DNA from: PWXP01 sp034005525
GTDB taxonomy: Bacteria; Planctomycetota; Planctomycetia; Pirellulales; Thermoguttaceae
Length of the DNA: 64,000 nucleotides
Assembly: GCA_034005525.1 (NCBI GenBank)
Contig: JAVEUP010000015.1
Location: forward strand, 8,742 to 72,741
Direction of reading: 5' to 3'
A model generated the notes under the pieces. The model worked only from the letters and a program-made list of their open reading frames with translations, was not told the DNA's origin and made no database searches. Shown piece after piece: positions 53,006 through 62,181 of this stretch. The translations under genes were made by a program, and so were the position numbers. The first letter of the stretch is position 1, and each line of letters begins with the position of its first letter.

Positions 53006-53187
53006 GTCGTGCCGAACGCGCCGACCCTCAACGATGCGGTCGTACAGGCGGGGCGGGGCCTTTTCGGGAAACAAGCCCAAGGGCGAACGGCGTTGCGAAG
53101 TTGCTGGGGGCATGGCCGAACTCCGGACACGGTGGTCCTGGAGATATTATGAGTTTACCTGTTTGGGGCGGCGAAACAAGCACCCTG
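53006..53187. repeat. ~180-bp dispersed element, copy A
   Basis: GTCGTGCCGAAC at the left, then CAAGCCCAAGGGCGAACGGCG, GCTGGGGGCATGGCC, GGTGGTCCTG and TTTGGGGCGGCGA, ending at GCACCC; all occur in the same order at 58111-58290. Read on the minus strand both copies keep an open frame (PQRRSPLG...FP..) but with no known protein similarity, so I treat it as a repeat. Confidence 0.7.
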
Positions 53188-53262
53188 CAGCGAGAAATGC
53201 CAAGTGTTTGGCAAGCACGCTGCCTGGCCCAGCCTTGTCGGACTCCATATCGTCGATCTCGT

Positions 53263-53781
53263 TCACCAACGATTCGTTCGTAGAGGCTGCCACGGGAAGT
53301 CGGTCTTCCAGCTGGCGTCGCGGTTGAGGTATTTCAGGAAGGCGCCTTCGACTTCGGCCTTGGCCAGGTCGCGGGTGCATTGGAAATGTCGGTCGGCGCT
53401 GCCCTCGCGGTATTCCAGCGTGTACGGGCCGTCCTCTTCGCCGGAAGCCTGCAGGAACACCTGGTCAGCCGCAGCCAGAATGATGAACTCGCCGCGTCCC
53501 CCGTCGTCGGCGAATGCGTTGCGAATGTCGGCTTCGGTCGCGTCGGCGGAAGCAATGGCTTGCGCGCACTCGAGCTTCATCTTCCCGCCTGCCGGACCTG
53601 ACTCCGACTTGTCCTCTCGCTCATGCGGCCCCGGTCTGGCAGAGGCGTGATGGCCGGAGGAACCTCGATCGGATTGCTGCACGAGATACACCACCAAGAC
53701 AACCACTGCCACGGGAATGCCGACGAACATCAGCAGAATCGCCGCGACAATGAGCAGTTCAAACGGTCCGGGTGCAAACAT
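53263..53781 (-). CDS. Small membrane-anchored protein of unknown function
   Basis: 172 residues from the ATG at 53781, with AGGAG 9 bp upstream; the longer frame from 53895 lacks such a site. One long membrane segment (residues 6-33, LLIVAAILLMFVGIPVAVVVLVVYLV), then a charged linker and a C-terminal domain (~75-172) containing ADIRNAFADDGGRGEFIILAA and FLQASGEEDGPYTLEYREG, which looks alpha/beta. No family recognised. It lies upstream of nothing on its strand within 400 bp and is separated from the enolase-type gene by 133 bp. Confidence 0.6.
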   Translation of the reverse strand: MFAPGPFELLIVAAILLMFVGIPVAVVVLVVYLVQQSDRGSSGHHASARPGPHEREDKSESGPAGGKMKLECAQAIASADATEADIRNAFADDGGRGEFIILAAADQVFLQASGEEDGPYTLEYREGSADRHFQCTRDLAKAEVEGAFLKYLNRDASWKTDFPWQPLRTNRW

Positions 53782-53914
53782 CGGCTCTACTCCTGTGCTT
53801 GGGGACGGAAAACGTTTCGGCGTGGAAATCGGGGCAGAAACAGGGGCCTCACGGCCCCCGCTCGCCTTTCGGTTTGCAGCGTTCGGGTTTGCCATCCAAT
53901 GGTCTCGGCGGCGG

Positions 53915-55132
53915 CTAGCTGCTCAACCGTCGCAGCCGCTGCTCGTCGACCTCCACGCCAAGGCCGACGCCGGCGGGGACGGCCAGGTGGCCGTCGACGA
54001 CCTGGAATGGCTCCTTGAGGATGGAAGCACCCTTGAGGAACTGCGGGCCGTTCAGCGCCGCAGGGTATTGCAGATCGTAGGCGCCGTAGAGCAGCAGCGA
54101 GGCGGCCAGCGACAGGTCGGGGTCGGTCAGGCCGCTGCCGAGGAACATCAGCCCGCGGTCCAGCGCCATTTCGGCCTGGCGGCGCGCGTCGGTCAGGCCG
54201 GCGGCGCGGGCGACCTTCATGGCCACGCCGTCGAGGATGTCGAGCTTGATGAACTCTTCGAGGTCGGAGGAATGGACCAGGCTTTCGTCGAGGATGATCG
54301 GCAACGCGCCCTGCTTCTTGAGCTTCTGGTAGCCGGTGATCCGGTTGGGCCGGAGCGGCTGTTCGAGCACGGCCGCGCCGGCCTCGGCCAGGCGCGGCGC
54401 GACGGCCAGGGCCGTGGCTTCGTCGTAGCCGCCGTTGGCGTCGGCCCACAGGAACCCGTCGGGGACGAGCCGCTTGACCATGCGGCACAACTGGACGTCG
54501 AACTCCGGATCGGGCGCCACCTTGATGTTGAAGTTCCGATACCCGCGATCGAACCCCTCCTCGATCAGCCGCGGCACGTCGTCGAGCGAGAGCGGGTTGA
54601 GCGTCCAACTGAGCTTGATGCGTTCGCGGCCTTTGCGGCCCCAGCGCTCCGAGGCCGTCTTGCCCAGGTGCTTGCCGGTCAGGTCGAACAGGGCGAGGTC
54701 CACGCCGGCCTTGCAGATCGGCTGCCCGGTCGAGAAGGACGGCGCGATGATCGTATTCATGGCCGCGTGGAGGGCATCGATGTCGAACGCGTTTCGGCCG
54801 ATCAGCACGGGCGTCAAGTAGCCGTCGATGGTGGTCTTGACGGTCTCGGGCGTTTCGTAGCTCCACTTATTGCTCGGCACCGCCTGGCCCCACCCGACCG
54901 ACCCGTCGTCGGCCGTGATTTTCACGACCACCGTCCGATGCCCGAGTTGCTCCCCGTGCGGGCCTTCGAAGAACTTGAACCTGCCCGCCGTCGGGTAGCT
55001 GAGCGGGAAGGTCTCGATCCGAGCGATTTTCAGGTCCGGCATGGTGTCGCCTTTCGCCAGAGAGTGAAGAACCACAGAGCCGGCCAGTCCGGCAGCCTGC
55101 TTAAGAAAGCTCCGTCGTGTCGATGGTGGCAT
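53915..55132 (-). CDS. Enolase-superfamily enzyme (mandelate racemase / muconate lactonizing type)
   Basis: 405 residues; AGGAG before the ATG at 55132. Starts PPSTRRSFLKQAAGLAGSVV, a twin-arginine signal, so it is exported, which is unusual for this superfamily. The capping domain (~30-150) is followed by the barrel: NFNIKVAPDPEFD (Lys of the catalytic pair), WADANGGYDE (metal Asp), LEQPLRPNRI (metal Glu), ILDESLVHSSDL (metal Asp) and AMKVARAAGL (second Lys). The pattern fits dipeptide epimerase/muconate-type members or a sugar-acid dehydratase; substrate not determinable. It is followed leftward by the small membrane protein and preceded by the hydrolase copy 2. Confidence 0.85.
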   Translation of the reverse strand: MPPSTRRSFLKQAAGLAGSVVLHSLAKGDTMPDLKIARIETFPLSYPTAGRFKFFEGPHGEQLGHRTVVVKITADDGSVGWGQAVPSNKWSYETPETVKTTIDGYLTPVLIGRNAFDIDALHAAMNTIIAPSFSTGQPICKAGVDLALFDLTGKHLGKTASERWGRKGRERIKLSWTLNPLSLDDVPRLIEEGFDRGYRNFNIKVAPDPEFDVQLCRMVKRLVPDGFLWADANGGYDEATALAVAPRLAEAGAAVLEQPLRPNRITGYQKLKKQGALPIILDESLVHSSDLEEFIKLDILDGVAMKVARAAGLTDARRQAEMALDRGLMFLGSGLTDPDLSLAASLLLYGAYDLQYPAALNGPQFLKGASILKEPFQVVDGHLAVPAGVGLGVEVDEQRLRRLSS

Positions 55133-55219
55133 CGTGTTTCTCCTGAAGGTAAGCGTTTGGGGAGCAGCGGGGTGGTCAGCCTTCTCCACTACGTGGGACG
55201 TTTCCCCCTCGGCCCTCCG

Positions 55220-57649
55220 TCAGTCCGGCCACTTCAGGTGCCGGTGCAGGAAATGGAAGGTGCCTGCGCCGTGGATCACGTGGCCGCCGTCAGAGTATTC
55301 TATCACCGTTTGCCCGGGTATGCCCAGGTCGGTGTAATGCCGGCGGATGGCGGCGTATTCGAACGCCACCCACTCGTCCGACTGAGACAGGTCGCGGTGG
55401 CCCCGCTCGACCATGAACGGCCGCGGGCAAATCATGGCGGCCATCTCGGCATAGTTGAACGTGTGGCCCAGGTCGAACTCCATCCCGATCTCGTATTCGC
55501 CGGTGAATACGTAGCTGGCGAACCGCTGCGAGCCTGCCGCAACCGCGGTCGTGGCATAGGGGGTGACGATCTTGCGAATCCACTCGTTGAAGTTGGCGGA
55601 GCAGATCGACAGGGCGTAACCGTCCAGCACCGCCGGAACGCGCATCGCCGTCACGCCGCCGTAGGAAATTCCGTACAAGCCGATCCGGTCCTTGTCGACG
55701 AACGGCTGCTCGCCAAGCCATTCGAGAATGCGCCGATGCTGTCCCGTGATGATCGAGAAGAGCGAGCACTTCGTCGGGCTGGCCATCCGCTGCAACACGC
55801 GGAACCGGTCGCCGCCGGAATAGGGGTTGTACGGCGAGTAAACGACAAAACCGCGTTCCGCCAACCGGGCGGCATATCCGGCGTACGCCTGATTCCGCGG
55901 GTCGATCGTCACCTCCGGCGAGCCTTCCAGCCCGTGCTGGCACACCACCACCGGGCGCCGCTCGCCGCCTGCGAGGTCGAGGTCCTTCGGCACCAGCAGG
56001 TAGCCCCACGAGATGACCTCGGGCCAGACGTCGAGCACCACCACATAGCCCGTCCAACGCTCCTCGTCGCGAATCTTCCTGGTCCGAGCACGGATCGGCA
56101 GCGACGGGTCCGGCAGCCGGCCGATGACCTCGTCGTGGAAATAGTCGCGCAGCGGCTGCACGGCATCGTTCCAACGATCCGGGCTAGACGGACCGGCCGG
56201 CTTCCCGGTGCGTTCCCACGCAGGCTTCCAGAAGAACTCGGCGCGGACAAAGGGCGACAGTTCCATGAGCCGCTGCGTATGGTGCTCCATCTGACGCACC
56301 TGCCGGAGTTGCCGGCCGCCGACGTCGAAACGCTCCGCAGGCGCCACGGGGGCGGGCGCCGCCGGCCGAAGCGCCCCGTTGCCATCGAGCGATTCGAGGA
56401 AACGGCTCAGCGCCGGCTCGGAGCCGGGCCCGACCATCGCGCCGTCCGGACCGTGCACCAGGTGGATCGAACCGGCCATCGCCTCGCCTACCAGCATCCG
56501 GGCGCGCTCGTATTCGGCTTGCACCTGCTCGAACTGAGGCGCGGCAATCCGGCCCGGGGCGGCGCCGCTGCGGCCCGGCCGGGATTCCGGCGGGCCGTCC
56601 ACCTCCGGCGGCCGGCTGTGTTCGATCACCAGCGCCCGCGGCGTTACCATGGCGGCGATTTCCGCATCGCCGAACTCGGTCAGCAGCGCCCAGACGTTCC
56701 GGTAAATCGGCTCCTGCCACAGCCGTTCGCGCGGCTCGAAGTATCCGCTCACCAACGCCGCGTCGATCCGCGGGTCCAGCGCAGCGGCGTACAGTGCGAT
56801 AAGTCCGCCTTCACCGTAGCTGGCTACGCCGATCTTCGGCCGCGTGGCCGAGCCGTCCGCTCCGTCGCCGTGAAGGAACCAGTCGATCCCTGCCAGCACC
56901 TTCTGCACTTCGTAGCCGATCACATGCCGGCCCATCAGGAACGCCTGGCGGAAGATCCACTCGCGGTGCGGTTGGTTCGTGAACCGGTCAACCAAGTCGT
57001 TGCCCGAAAACTCGTCCCGCCGGTCGATGAGCGTGGGGACGAGCACGCGGCAGCCGTTTTCAGCCAGCCGTCGGGCGAACTGCGCCTCGGGCGGAACGCC
57101 CGGCAGCAGGCCCACTAGCGCTTCGGGGCTCTGGTCGGCATCGGGCAAGGCCACGACGCACGCGCGAGCCTTCGACTTCGGCTCAAGCAGCAGCCCCTCG
57201 CCGGTGATGGAACCGATCGCCGGCCACCGAACGGCCCAGGCGGTAAACGCCTCCGTCTCCGCAACCTTCGCCGGCACGGCGGTGGTGGCAATCAATTCGA
57301 GTGCCGGGACCGGCTCGCGGGCGTCGACGGCGCCGATGATCCGCCGGAACCGCTCGCGGTTGGGCCGGATCGATTCGTCGTACGCCTCGGCCGAGTCGAG
57401 GTTCCGGTTCCAGTGCACCGCCCGCCCTTCGACCGACCGCTCGGTTCTCTTCAGCAGGAATCGTGCAATGCCGTCGAGCGTGCGTTCGGCCAGGTCGCCC
57501 TCGTCGACGTACGGTTCCGTTCCCGGCAGGTGCTCGCCTGCCGCCGGTGGACCGGCGGCCAGACAGCATGCCATAAGGGCCAGCGTCCCGAGACTGAGTA
57601 CAGCCGTTCGTACGCGCGTCGTGTCGATGCGATTCAGCGACGGCCTCAT
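55220..57649 (-). CDS. Secreted double alpha/beta-hydrolase protein, copy 2
   Basis: 809 residues from the ATG at 57649 with GGAAGG upstream; an in-frame GTG at 57676 would overlap the preceding gene. Same two-domain plan as the 45832 product, with most residues identical. The active second half carries GLYGISYGGVTAMR and YSDGGHVIHGAG. The first half again lacks the Ser: VASYGEGGLIALYAAALD. The preservation of the same loss in both copies shows the N-terminal half was already degenerate before duplication, and its continued conservation suggests a structural or binding role. It lies 15 bp after the zinc-ribbon gene on the same strand, probably one transcript. Confidence 0.82.
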   Translation of the reverse strand: MRPSLNRIDTTRVRTAVLSLGTLALMACCLAAGPPAAGEHLPGTEPYVDEGDLAERTLDGIARFLLKRTERSVEGRAVHWNRNLDSAEAYDESIRPNRERFRRIIGAVDAREPVPALELIATTAVPAKVAETEAFTAWAVRWPAIGSITGEGLLLEPKSKARACVVALPDADQSPEALVGLLPGVPPEAQFARRLAENGCRVLVPTLIDRRDEFSGNDLVDRFTNQPHREWIFRQAFLMGRHVIGYEVQKVLAGIDWFLHGDGADGSATRPKIGVASYGEGGLIALYAAALDPRIDAALVSGYFEPRERLWQEPIYRNVWALLTEFGDAEIAAMVTPRALVIEHSRPPEVDGPPESRPGRSGAAPGRIAAPQFEQVQAEYERARMLVGEAMAGSIHLVHGPDGAMVGPGSEPALSRFLESLDGNGALRPAAPAPVAPAERFDVGGRQLRQVRQMEHHTQRLMELSPFVRAEFFWKPAWERTGKPAGPSSPDRWNDAVQPLRDYFHDEVIGRLPDPSLPIRARTRKIRDEERWTGYVVVLDVWPEVISWGYLLVPKDLDLAGGERRPVVVCQHGLEGSPEVTIDPRNQAYAGYAARLAERGFVVYSPYNPYSGGDRFRVLQRMASPTKCSLFSIITGQHRRILEWLGEQPFVDKDRIGLYGISYGGVTAMRVPAVLDGYALSICSANFNEWIRKIVTPYATTAVAAGSQRFASYVFTGEYEIGMEFDLGHTFNYAEMAAMICPRPFMVERGHRDLSQSDEWVAFEYAAIRRHYTDLGIPGQTVIEYSDGGHVIHGAGTFHFLHRHLKWPD

Positions 57650-57663
57650 TCCACGCCTTCCCA

Positions 57664-57900
57664 TCACCGTGGCCACGGCTTGTCAGCCGGATGTTTCTCG
57701 ATCACGTGGCAGCCCCACCGTTTGCACCGCGGGCAGCGTCCGACGGTGTACTTCTTACCCACGGCGCCGCGGCGGATCCCGTACTTGCCCCAGTGCTGAC
57801 GATACCCGCACTTCAAGCACCGGACCTGCCAGCCCGGCGCCCGCTTCTCCCACCGGGCCCACTCCTGCGGATCGACCTGTTCGTCGCCTTCGTTGTGCAT
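57664..57900 (-). CDS. Small zinc-ribbon protein
   Basis: 78 residues. Two CxxC knuckles about 30 residues apart (RCLKCGYRQHW and GRCPRCKRWGCH) make a four-cysteine zinc ribbon; the rest is charged and aromatic-rich (EWARWEKRAPGWQV). No signal peptide. It is the first gene of the leftward pair with hydrolase copy 2. The first hydrolase copy has no such partner. Whether it binds nucleic acid or protein cannot be said. Confidence 0.6.
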   Translation of the reverse strand: MHNEGDEQVDPQEWARWEKRAPGWQVRCLKCGYRQHWGKYGIRRGAVGKKYTVGRCPRCKRWGCHVIEKHPADKPWPR

Positions 57901-58110
57901 AGCCGCAGTCTAATCGCTCCGGAGGCCGGGGGAAAGATGCTTCTGCAGCCTATCGCGCCGGTCACCGATTGTCGTGAGTCGAGTAGTATCGTGCATGATA
58001 GGCTGCTTCCGCCGATCGCTCAAAGGGCCTCGCGGGCCAACCGATCCACGGGACTGCGGACGCTCCGGGCGCCACGGCTGCCTCGATTGAAAACATGCGT
58101 GTAAATCATG
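57901..58110. other. Upstream region of the zinc-ribbon gene
   Basis: No gene or structure that I can support. Confidence 0.4.
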
Positions 58111-58290
58111 GTCGTGCCGAACACGCAGAACCTCCACGACGCGGTCGTTCTGGCGGTGCGCGGGCTTGTCGGGAAAGAAGCCCAAGGGCGAACGGCGCTG
58201 CGGAGTCGCTGGGGGCATGGCCAAGTTCCGGACAGGGTGGTCCTGAAGATACTTTGAGTTCACCCGTTTGGGGCGGCGAGGCAAGCACCC
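58111..58290. repeat. ~180-bp dispersed element, copy B
   Basis: Second copy of the 53006-53187 element, same orientation, with the shared blocks listed there (e.g. AAGCCCAAGGGCGAACGGCG and GGGGCATGGCC). Roughly three-quarters of positions agree by eye. Confidence 0.7.
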
Positions 58291-58561
58291 CGGCCAAGAA
58301 GAAGCAAGGCTTTGCCTCATAACGACTTGAAGACGACCATGCTCGACCCGGGGTGGTGAAAGCACGGCGGTTTGGCGTCACACATGGGTGGCGAGTTCTG
58401 TCCCTGGCGACGCGATACGAACTCCGCCGCGAAGGAGCGTCGTTCTTCCAGCCCGTGGGCAACGCGCTCGTTGTTGGACACAGGTCGTGGACGCCACCGG
58501 CCGGCTTGCCCGGCCTGGAGCGGTGGTCAGTAGGCTACCACGGGGTCTAGGCTCCGTATCA

Positions 58562-58606
58562 CCCCTGCACGCTGCCGCCGCCGGAGGCGGCGGCAGCGTG
58601 CAGGGG
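58562..58606. repeat. Perfect 21-bp-stem hairpin
   Basis: The arm CCCCTGCACGCTGCCGCCGCC (without its last base as a 20-mer: CCCCTGCACGCTGCCGCCGC) is followed by GGA and then by its exact complement. All 21 pairs match. It is very GC-rich and not followed by T residues, so it is not a typical terminator. Confidence 0.9.
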
Positions 58607-58832
58607 AGGGATTCGGGTGAACCGTGCCCGTCTAGCTCACGGACCACGGCTTCGGCGGGGCGAGCCCGCAGGTGGCCCTTTCCACGACTCCAACCTTGTG
58701 TGCAACAACCAGGGCAACGCGCTGGCGACCGTGTTCAGCGCGCACGTGTGTCGGGCCAACGGTCCAAGCATTCTTCAACGGAACGGTTGGCCCTTTGGGC
58801 CGAACAAGAGACCAGATACGTGTCCGTGCGTC

Positions 58833-58851
58833 CCCAGGGCGTTGCCCTGGG
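58833..58851. repeat. Short GC-rich hairpin
   Basis: CCCAGGGC, GTT, GCCCTGGG: an exact 8-bp stem with a 3-base loop, in the same repeat-rich gap. Confidence 0.7.
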
Positions 58852-58971
58852 CTGGGTGAACCAAGGGCCTTCGGCCCAGTAGAGCACCAGAAACGGCAAC
58901 CTCCAAGCTGGCGAGCGTTCACCACCGGATGCTCGACCTGCCGGTGGGGCGCGGCGCGACGGAGTCGGCGA

Positions 58972-59565
58972 CTAACGGACCAGCTTGTACAGCCGCAGCT
59001 TGCTGGGCGGGGGGAGGTCGCCGTCGCGGGGGCGGTCGCGGTTGGCCGGCAGGGTCTCCCAGCGCAGCAGGTAGCGGCCGGCCGGGTCGCCGCTGTCGCC
59101 CCGGTCGGCAGTGCGGCGCACCTGCATTTCGGGGAAGTCCGATTCGAGTCGGCCGATTCCGCGGGGCTGACGCTGCCGTTGCGGGGCCGGGCCGAGGGGG
59201 CGGAGGGTGGCCTCGCATAGCCGCCATCGGCCGGAACCGTGCTTCGCATGACGGTACGACTGCTCCAGCGTGTCGTCGGGCGCGACTTCGACCGGCGACA
59301 CGCCAATGTCGAATACGATCGATCCGCCGCCTTGGAACTCCCAGCGGTATTGCCAGTCGGTCGCCCGGTAGATGCGCCAGCCGTCGGCTTCGCGCCGGGC
59401 GTTGTAGATCTGCGTGAAGCCGTCCTCGTCGTGCTTGTGATAGCTGACGATCACCCGCCCCTCGGTGTCGAACCCGACCCGCGCATTGCCGTTGATCAGC
59501 CCGCGCAAGAGAGACGCATCCATCTTGGCGGCTTCACTCGGTTGGGCAAGCAAGCAATGGCTCAA
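58972..59565 (-). CDS. C-terminal fragment of a BNR-repeat-type exported protein
   Basis: Up to 197 residues (start uncertain: a TTG at 59565 or the ATG at 59523). The sequence LINGNARVGFDTEGRVIVSYHKHDEDGFTQIYNA and DWQYRWEFQGGGSIVFDIGV is the C-terminal third of BNR_4-type secreted proteins, which are normally over 450 residues with a signal peptide. Here a stop lies in frame just upstream of the TTG and the preceding gene ends only 66 bp away, so the N-terminal part is missing. Probably a truncated remnant, perhaps untranslated. It is on the same strand as and directly downstream of the DUF4838 gene. Confidence 0.6.
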   Translation of the reverse strand: MSHCLLAQPSEAAKMDASLLRGLINGNARVGFDTEGRVIVSYHKHDEDGFTQIYNARREADGWRIYRATDWQYRWEFQGGGSIVFDIGVSPVEVAPDDTLEQSYRHAKHGSGRWRLCEATLRPLGPAPQRQRQPRGIGRLESDFPEMQVRRTADRGDSGDPAGRYLLRWETLPANRDRPRDGDLPPPSKLRLYKLVR

Positions 59566-59631
59566 TCTGCTGGGCCGTCAGCGACACAGGAAGCCCCAGG
59601 CCACACGGGATGGCGACCACCACTCACGCAT

Positions 59632-62181
59632 TCATCGCTCGCGGCCGCGGTCATGGACCGCCTCGGCCGGCACCATCAGCTCGTCGGCACTCCGGGCAAC
59701 GAGGTTCGGGCAGTTGTAGAACCACAAGACGCGGGGCGTCAGGCCGCGGAATGCCCACGGCTTGCCGGCCGCGCCGTCGGGCACGTCCACCGCGATGATG
59801 TTGCCCGGTTGTCTGGCGATGCCGGCGACAACCTGGCCATGGGGTCCGAGGACCTCGTGGTCGCCGCCGTCGATGTAGTAGGCGATTGTCTTCACCTCGT
59901 TGGGGACATAGAAGGCAAGGCAGCCGGCGCCGCCCAGCCATGTCAGGTCTTCGCCCTTCTCCAACTTAAGCGTGCAGGAGCGTCCCGGCTCGGTGCGGAT
60001 ACCCCAGCCGGCGCCGAAATCGTCCACGCGCAACCAGTAGACACCCGCCCGAGGCACCGGGACCGAGATCGGGCGCCACTCGCCGTCGAGTGGCAACTCG
60101 CCTTGGGCCACGACCTCGCCGGCGGGGTGGACAACCGCCCAAAGCGTCGGGCGGCGGTCGCGGTAGTGGGCAATACGCCCGGTCAGCAGCTCGAACGCCA
60201 GCGGCTCGCCCGCCAGGCTTGCCAGCGCGAAGGTCTTCTTGCCCTGAAAGCTGTAGCTGCCCAAAGGCGCGCCCGCGATCGGCTCGAAACCGCCGTGGGC
60301 CAGTTCGTCCGTGAATGTCCGGGTTTCAAACGATTGCGGCTGAAAACGTTCGCGGCCCTCCTGGAACAGCGTTTCAATTTCGTCGCAGGCGTAGTCGTCG
60401 CCGCAGTACCAGGAGGGCGGAAGGCGCTTGCCGTCTTCCGTCCGGGCTTGCCACTGAGCCGGTTCTTCGACGTCGCGAAGATAGTAGGTCTGGTATCGCC
60501 CGCGGACGGCCGCGCTGTTGACAATGTAACGATGCCGCGAGCGGTATGCAAAGTTCAGCACTGGGTACAGGGCATCGAGCCGCTCCTCCCTGCTACTGTT
60601 CTTCAGGTCGCGCATGAGGCGGACGTAATAGAGGTACAGCTTCAGATCGCCGAGCCGTGCGAGTACGTCGGAGCGGCCGGCGGCGAGGCGCGACGCCTCG
60701 GCAAGGTCGCGGTGGGCCAGCGCCATCAGGTGATCGCTCACGAGCGGCCGGTTGCCGCCGTCGAAGCGTTCGTAGTAGTCCTTCATGACCGCGGCCGCGG
60801 GGCCGAACGCCTTCGAGTAGAAATCGGCCAGGACGGCGTCGACATCGGCCGCGGGGTTCCACATCAGGCGCGACGCCACCAGGTATCCCAGGCCGTTGGC
60901 GCCGAAGTTCGAGCCCGACTCGCAACTCATCGTCCGCGCGCCCTTGCGATAGTAGAGCGGGAACCGCTCGCGGATATACGCCGTGTTCGCCCCGCGCGCC
61001 GCGCCCGGCATGTCGCGAGTCCAGGCCCAGACGTTCAAGTATTCGTAAACGCCGAACTGATCTACCCTCTCCGGCCAGATGTCCAGCAGTTCGTCGAAGG
61101 TGTAGCGTCCGCGGGTGAATCCCGCCGTCAGTTGGACGAAGACGTTCGGCCGCATGCGGAAGCTGGGCGGTTCGGTGTGCACGTTATATGCGAGCGTTCC
61201 AACGTACTTGCCCGGAAAGGCTTCCTCGGCGGCCTCGGCCACCTCGTTGACGAGGGTGAATACCCGCTCGGAAACGCTGCCCAGTTGCCCGCAGGCACGG
61301 CACTCGCAGTGTCCGTCACCGTCGGAGGGCTCCATCGAGACCATGTCGCGACTGGGGTCTTGCTGCAACTGCTTGATTGCCCACTGCTTGCACACCGCCG
61401 CCACGCCGGGGTTCGCGATGCAGAACTTCTCGCCGCCGCGCTGGTGGGTTTCAGTGTCGTCGTGCTTGACGGTCCGCAGCGCCAAATACTCCGGGTGTTT
61501 CTCAAAGACTTCTTTCTCGTCTCGAATGATTTGCTGCCACGAATGGCCCGCGCTCACCGTGATACTGTCGCCCAACCAATTCCGGCGGCTCCACTGTTCA
61601 TAGTCGTCGCGCACCTTGGCGTCCCACATGCCCCATCCGTACCAGATTCGCCGCGCCAGCATCGCGGGGCGGCCGGTCTCGTCCAGCGTGACCGTCACGG
61701 TTTCCAGTTTCGGGGCCACGTGCCATACCTCGTGCGGGAAGAACCATCGGCAGCCGATCGTCTCGAGCAATCGCGTGATCCCACGATCCAGTCCGACGTC
61801 GGTTGCGCCCAGAACCAGCACCCGCCCGGGCCGCGTCTGAATGCCGTACGCCTCCCGCCCGTCTCCCCGCTCGACCGCCAGCGGCTTCTCCCACGCCGGA
61901 TGCGGGAACTCCCGGAGCGTTCCAAGGACGATTCCGGACGATCCATCCCCCGTGACCACGTCAAATTTCGCCCCGCTGATTCGCTTCAGGTAGCCGGCAA
62001 GCTCGCCCGCAAGCTGTGCCTGGGTTTCGGTCGCCTCGGCGGAAATGACAATAGGCAACACCGCCGAACCCTTCTGGGCCAGTACGGCCGGGCCGGCGGC
62101 CACGGCGAGGTTCACTGATAGGGTAGTGGCCAGCAGCAAGGACAGCGCGACCGAGTTGATGCTACTGCGGGGCAGGTCCAT
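59632..62181 (-). CDS. Secreted DUF4838 protein with alpha-glucuronidase-like N-terminal domain
   Basis: 849 residues; GGAAGGA 8 bp before the ATG at 62181. Signal peptide (SVALSLLLATTLSVNLAVAAG). Residues ~35-150 follow the glycoside-hydrolase accessory fold (VISAEATETQAQLAGELAGYLKRI, ALGATDVGLDRGITRLLETIGCRWFFPHE). A DUF4838-type barrel domain follows: WYGWGMWDAKVRDDYEQWSRRN, VSMEPSDGDGHCECRACG (two Cys pairs) and VYEYLNVWAW. The C-terminal ~250 residues are beta-rich (VYWLRVDDFGAGWGIR), probably carbohydrate binding. Substrate unknown; the family is common in polysaccharide-degrading Bacteroidetes and Planctomycetes. Confidence 0.82.
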   Translation of the reverse strand: MDLPRSSINSVALSLLLATTLSVNLAVAAGPAVLAQKGSAVLPIVISAEATETQAQLAGELAGYLKRISGAKFDVVTGDGSSGIVLGTLREFPHPAWEKPLAVERGDGREAYGIQTRPGRVLVLGATDVGLDRGITRLLETIGCRWFFPHEVWHVAPKLETVTVTLDETGRPAMLARRIWYGWGMWDAKVRDDYEQWSRRNWLGDSITVSAGHSWQQIIRDEKEVFEKHPEYLALRTVKHDDTETHQRGGEKFCIANPGVAAVCKQWAIKQLQQDPSRDMVSMEPSDGDGHCECRACGQLGSVSERVFTLVNEVAEAAEEAFPGKYVGTLAYNVHTEPPSFRMRPNVFVQLTAGFTRGRYTFDELLDIWPERVDQFGVYEYLNVWAWTRDMPGAARGANTAYIRERFPLYYRKGARTMSCESGSNFGANGLGYLVASRLMWNPAADVDAVLADFYSKAFGPAAAVMKDYYERFDGGNRPLVSDHLMALAHRDLAEASRLAAGRSDVLARLGDLKLYLYYVRLMRDLKNSSREERLDALYPVLNFAYRSRHRYIVNSAAVRGRYQTYYLRDVEEPAQWQARTEDGKRLPPSWYCGDDYACDEIETLFQEGRERFQPQSFETRTFTDELAHGGFEPIAGAPLGSYSFQGKKTFALASLAGEPLAFELLTGRIAHYRDRRPTLWAVVHPAGEVVAQGELPLDGEWRPISVPVPRAGVYWLRVDDFGAGWGIRTEPGRSCTLKLEKGEDLTWLGGAGCLAFYVPNEVKTIAYYIDGGDHEVLGPHGQVVAGIARQPGNIIAVDVPDGAAGKPWAFRGLTPRVLWFYNCPNLVARSADELMVPAEAVHDRGRER

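Larger units (their letters stand above)
58291..58971. other. Repeat-rich intergenic region
   Basis: Open frames are present but have no domain. The region contains the long hairpin at 58562-58606 and a smaller one at 58833-58851; it also carries the phrase GGGTGAACC twice, a motif shared with the 48448-48700 element. Confidence 0.5.

Noticed and set aside
53717..57118. Very long open frame (1133 codons) on the plus strand
   Set aside because: It lies opposite the enolase-type and hydrolase genes, has no start context or domain, and comes from the codon bias of the real minus-strand genes.
57910..58365. 151-codon minus-strand frame
   Set aside because: Most of it is the dispersed 180-bp element; no domain or start site.
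58632..59306. 224-codon minus-strand frame
   Set aside because: Out of frame with the BNR-type fragment and runs into hairpin repeats; composition is Arg/Pro-rich.
59239..62118. 959-codon open frame on the plus strand
   Set aside because: Antisense to the DUF4838 gene, which has a signal peptide, ribosome site and domain pattern.
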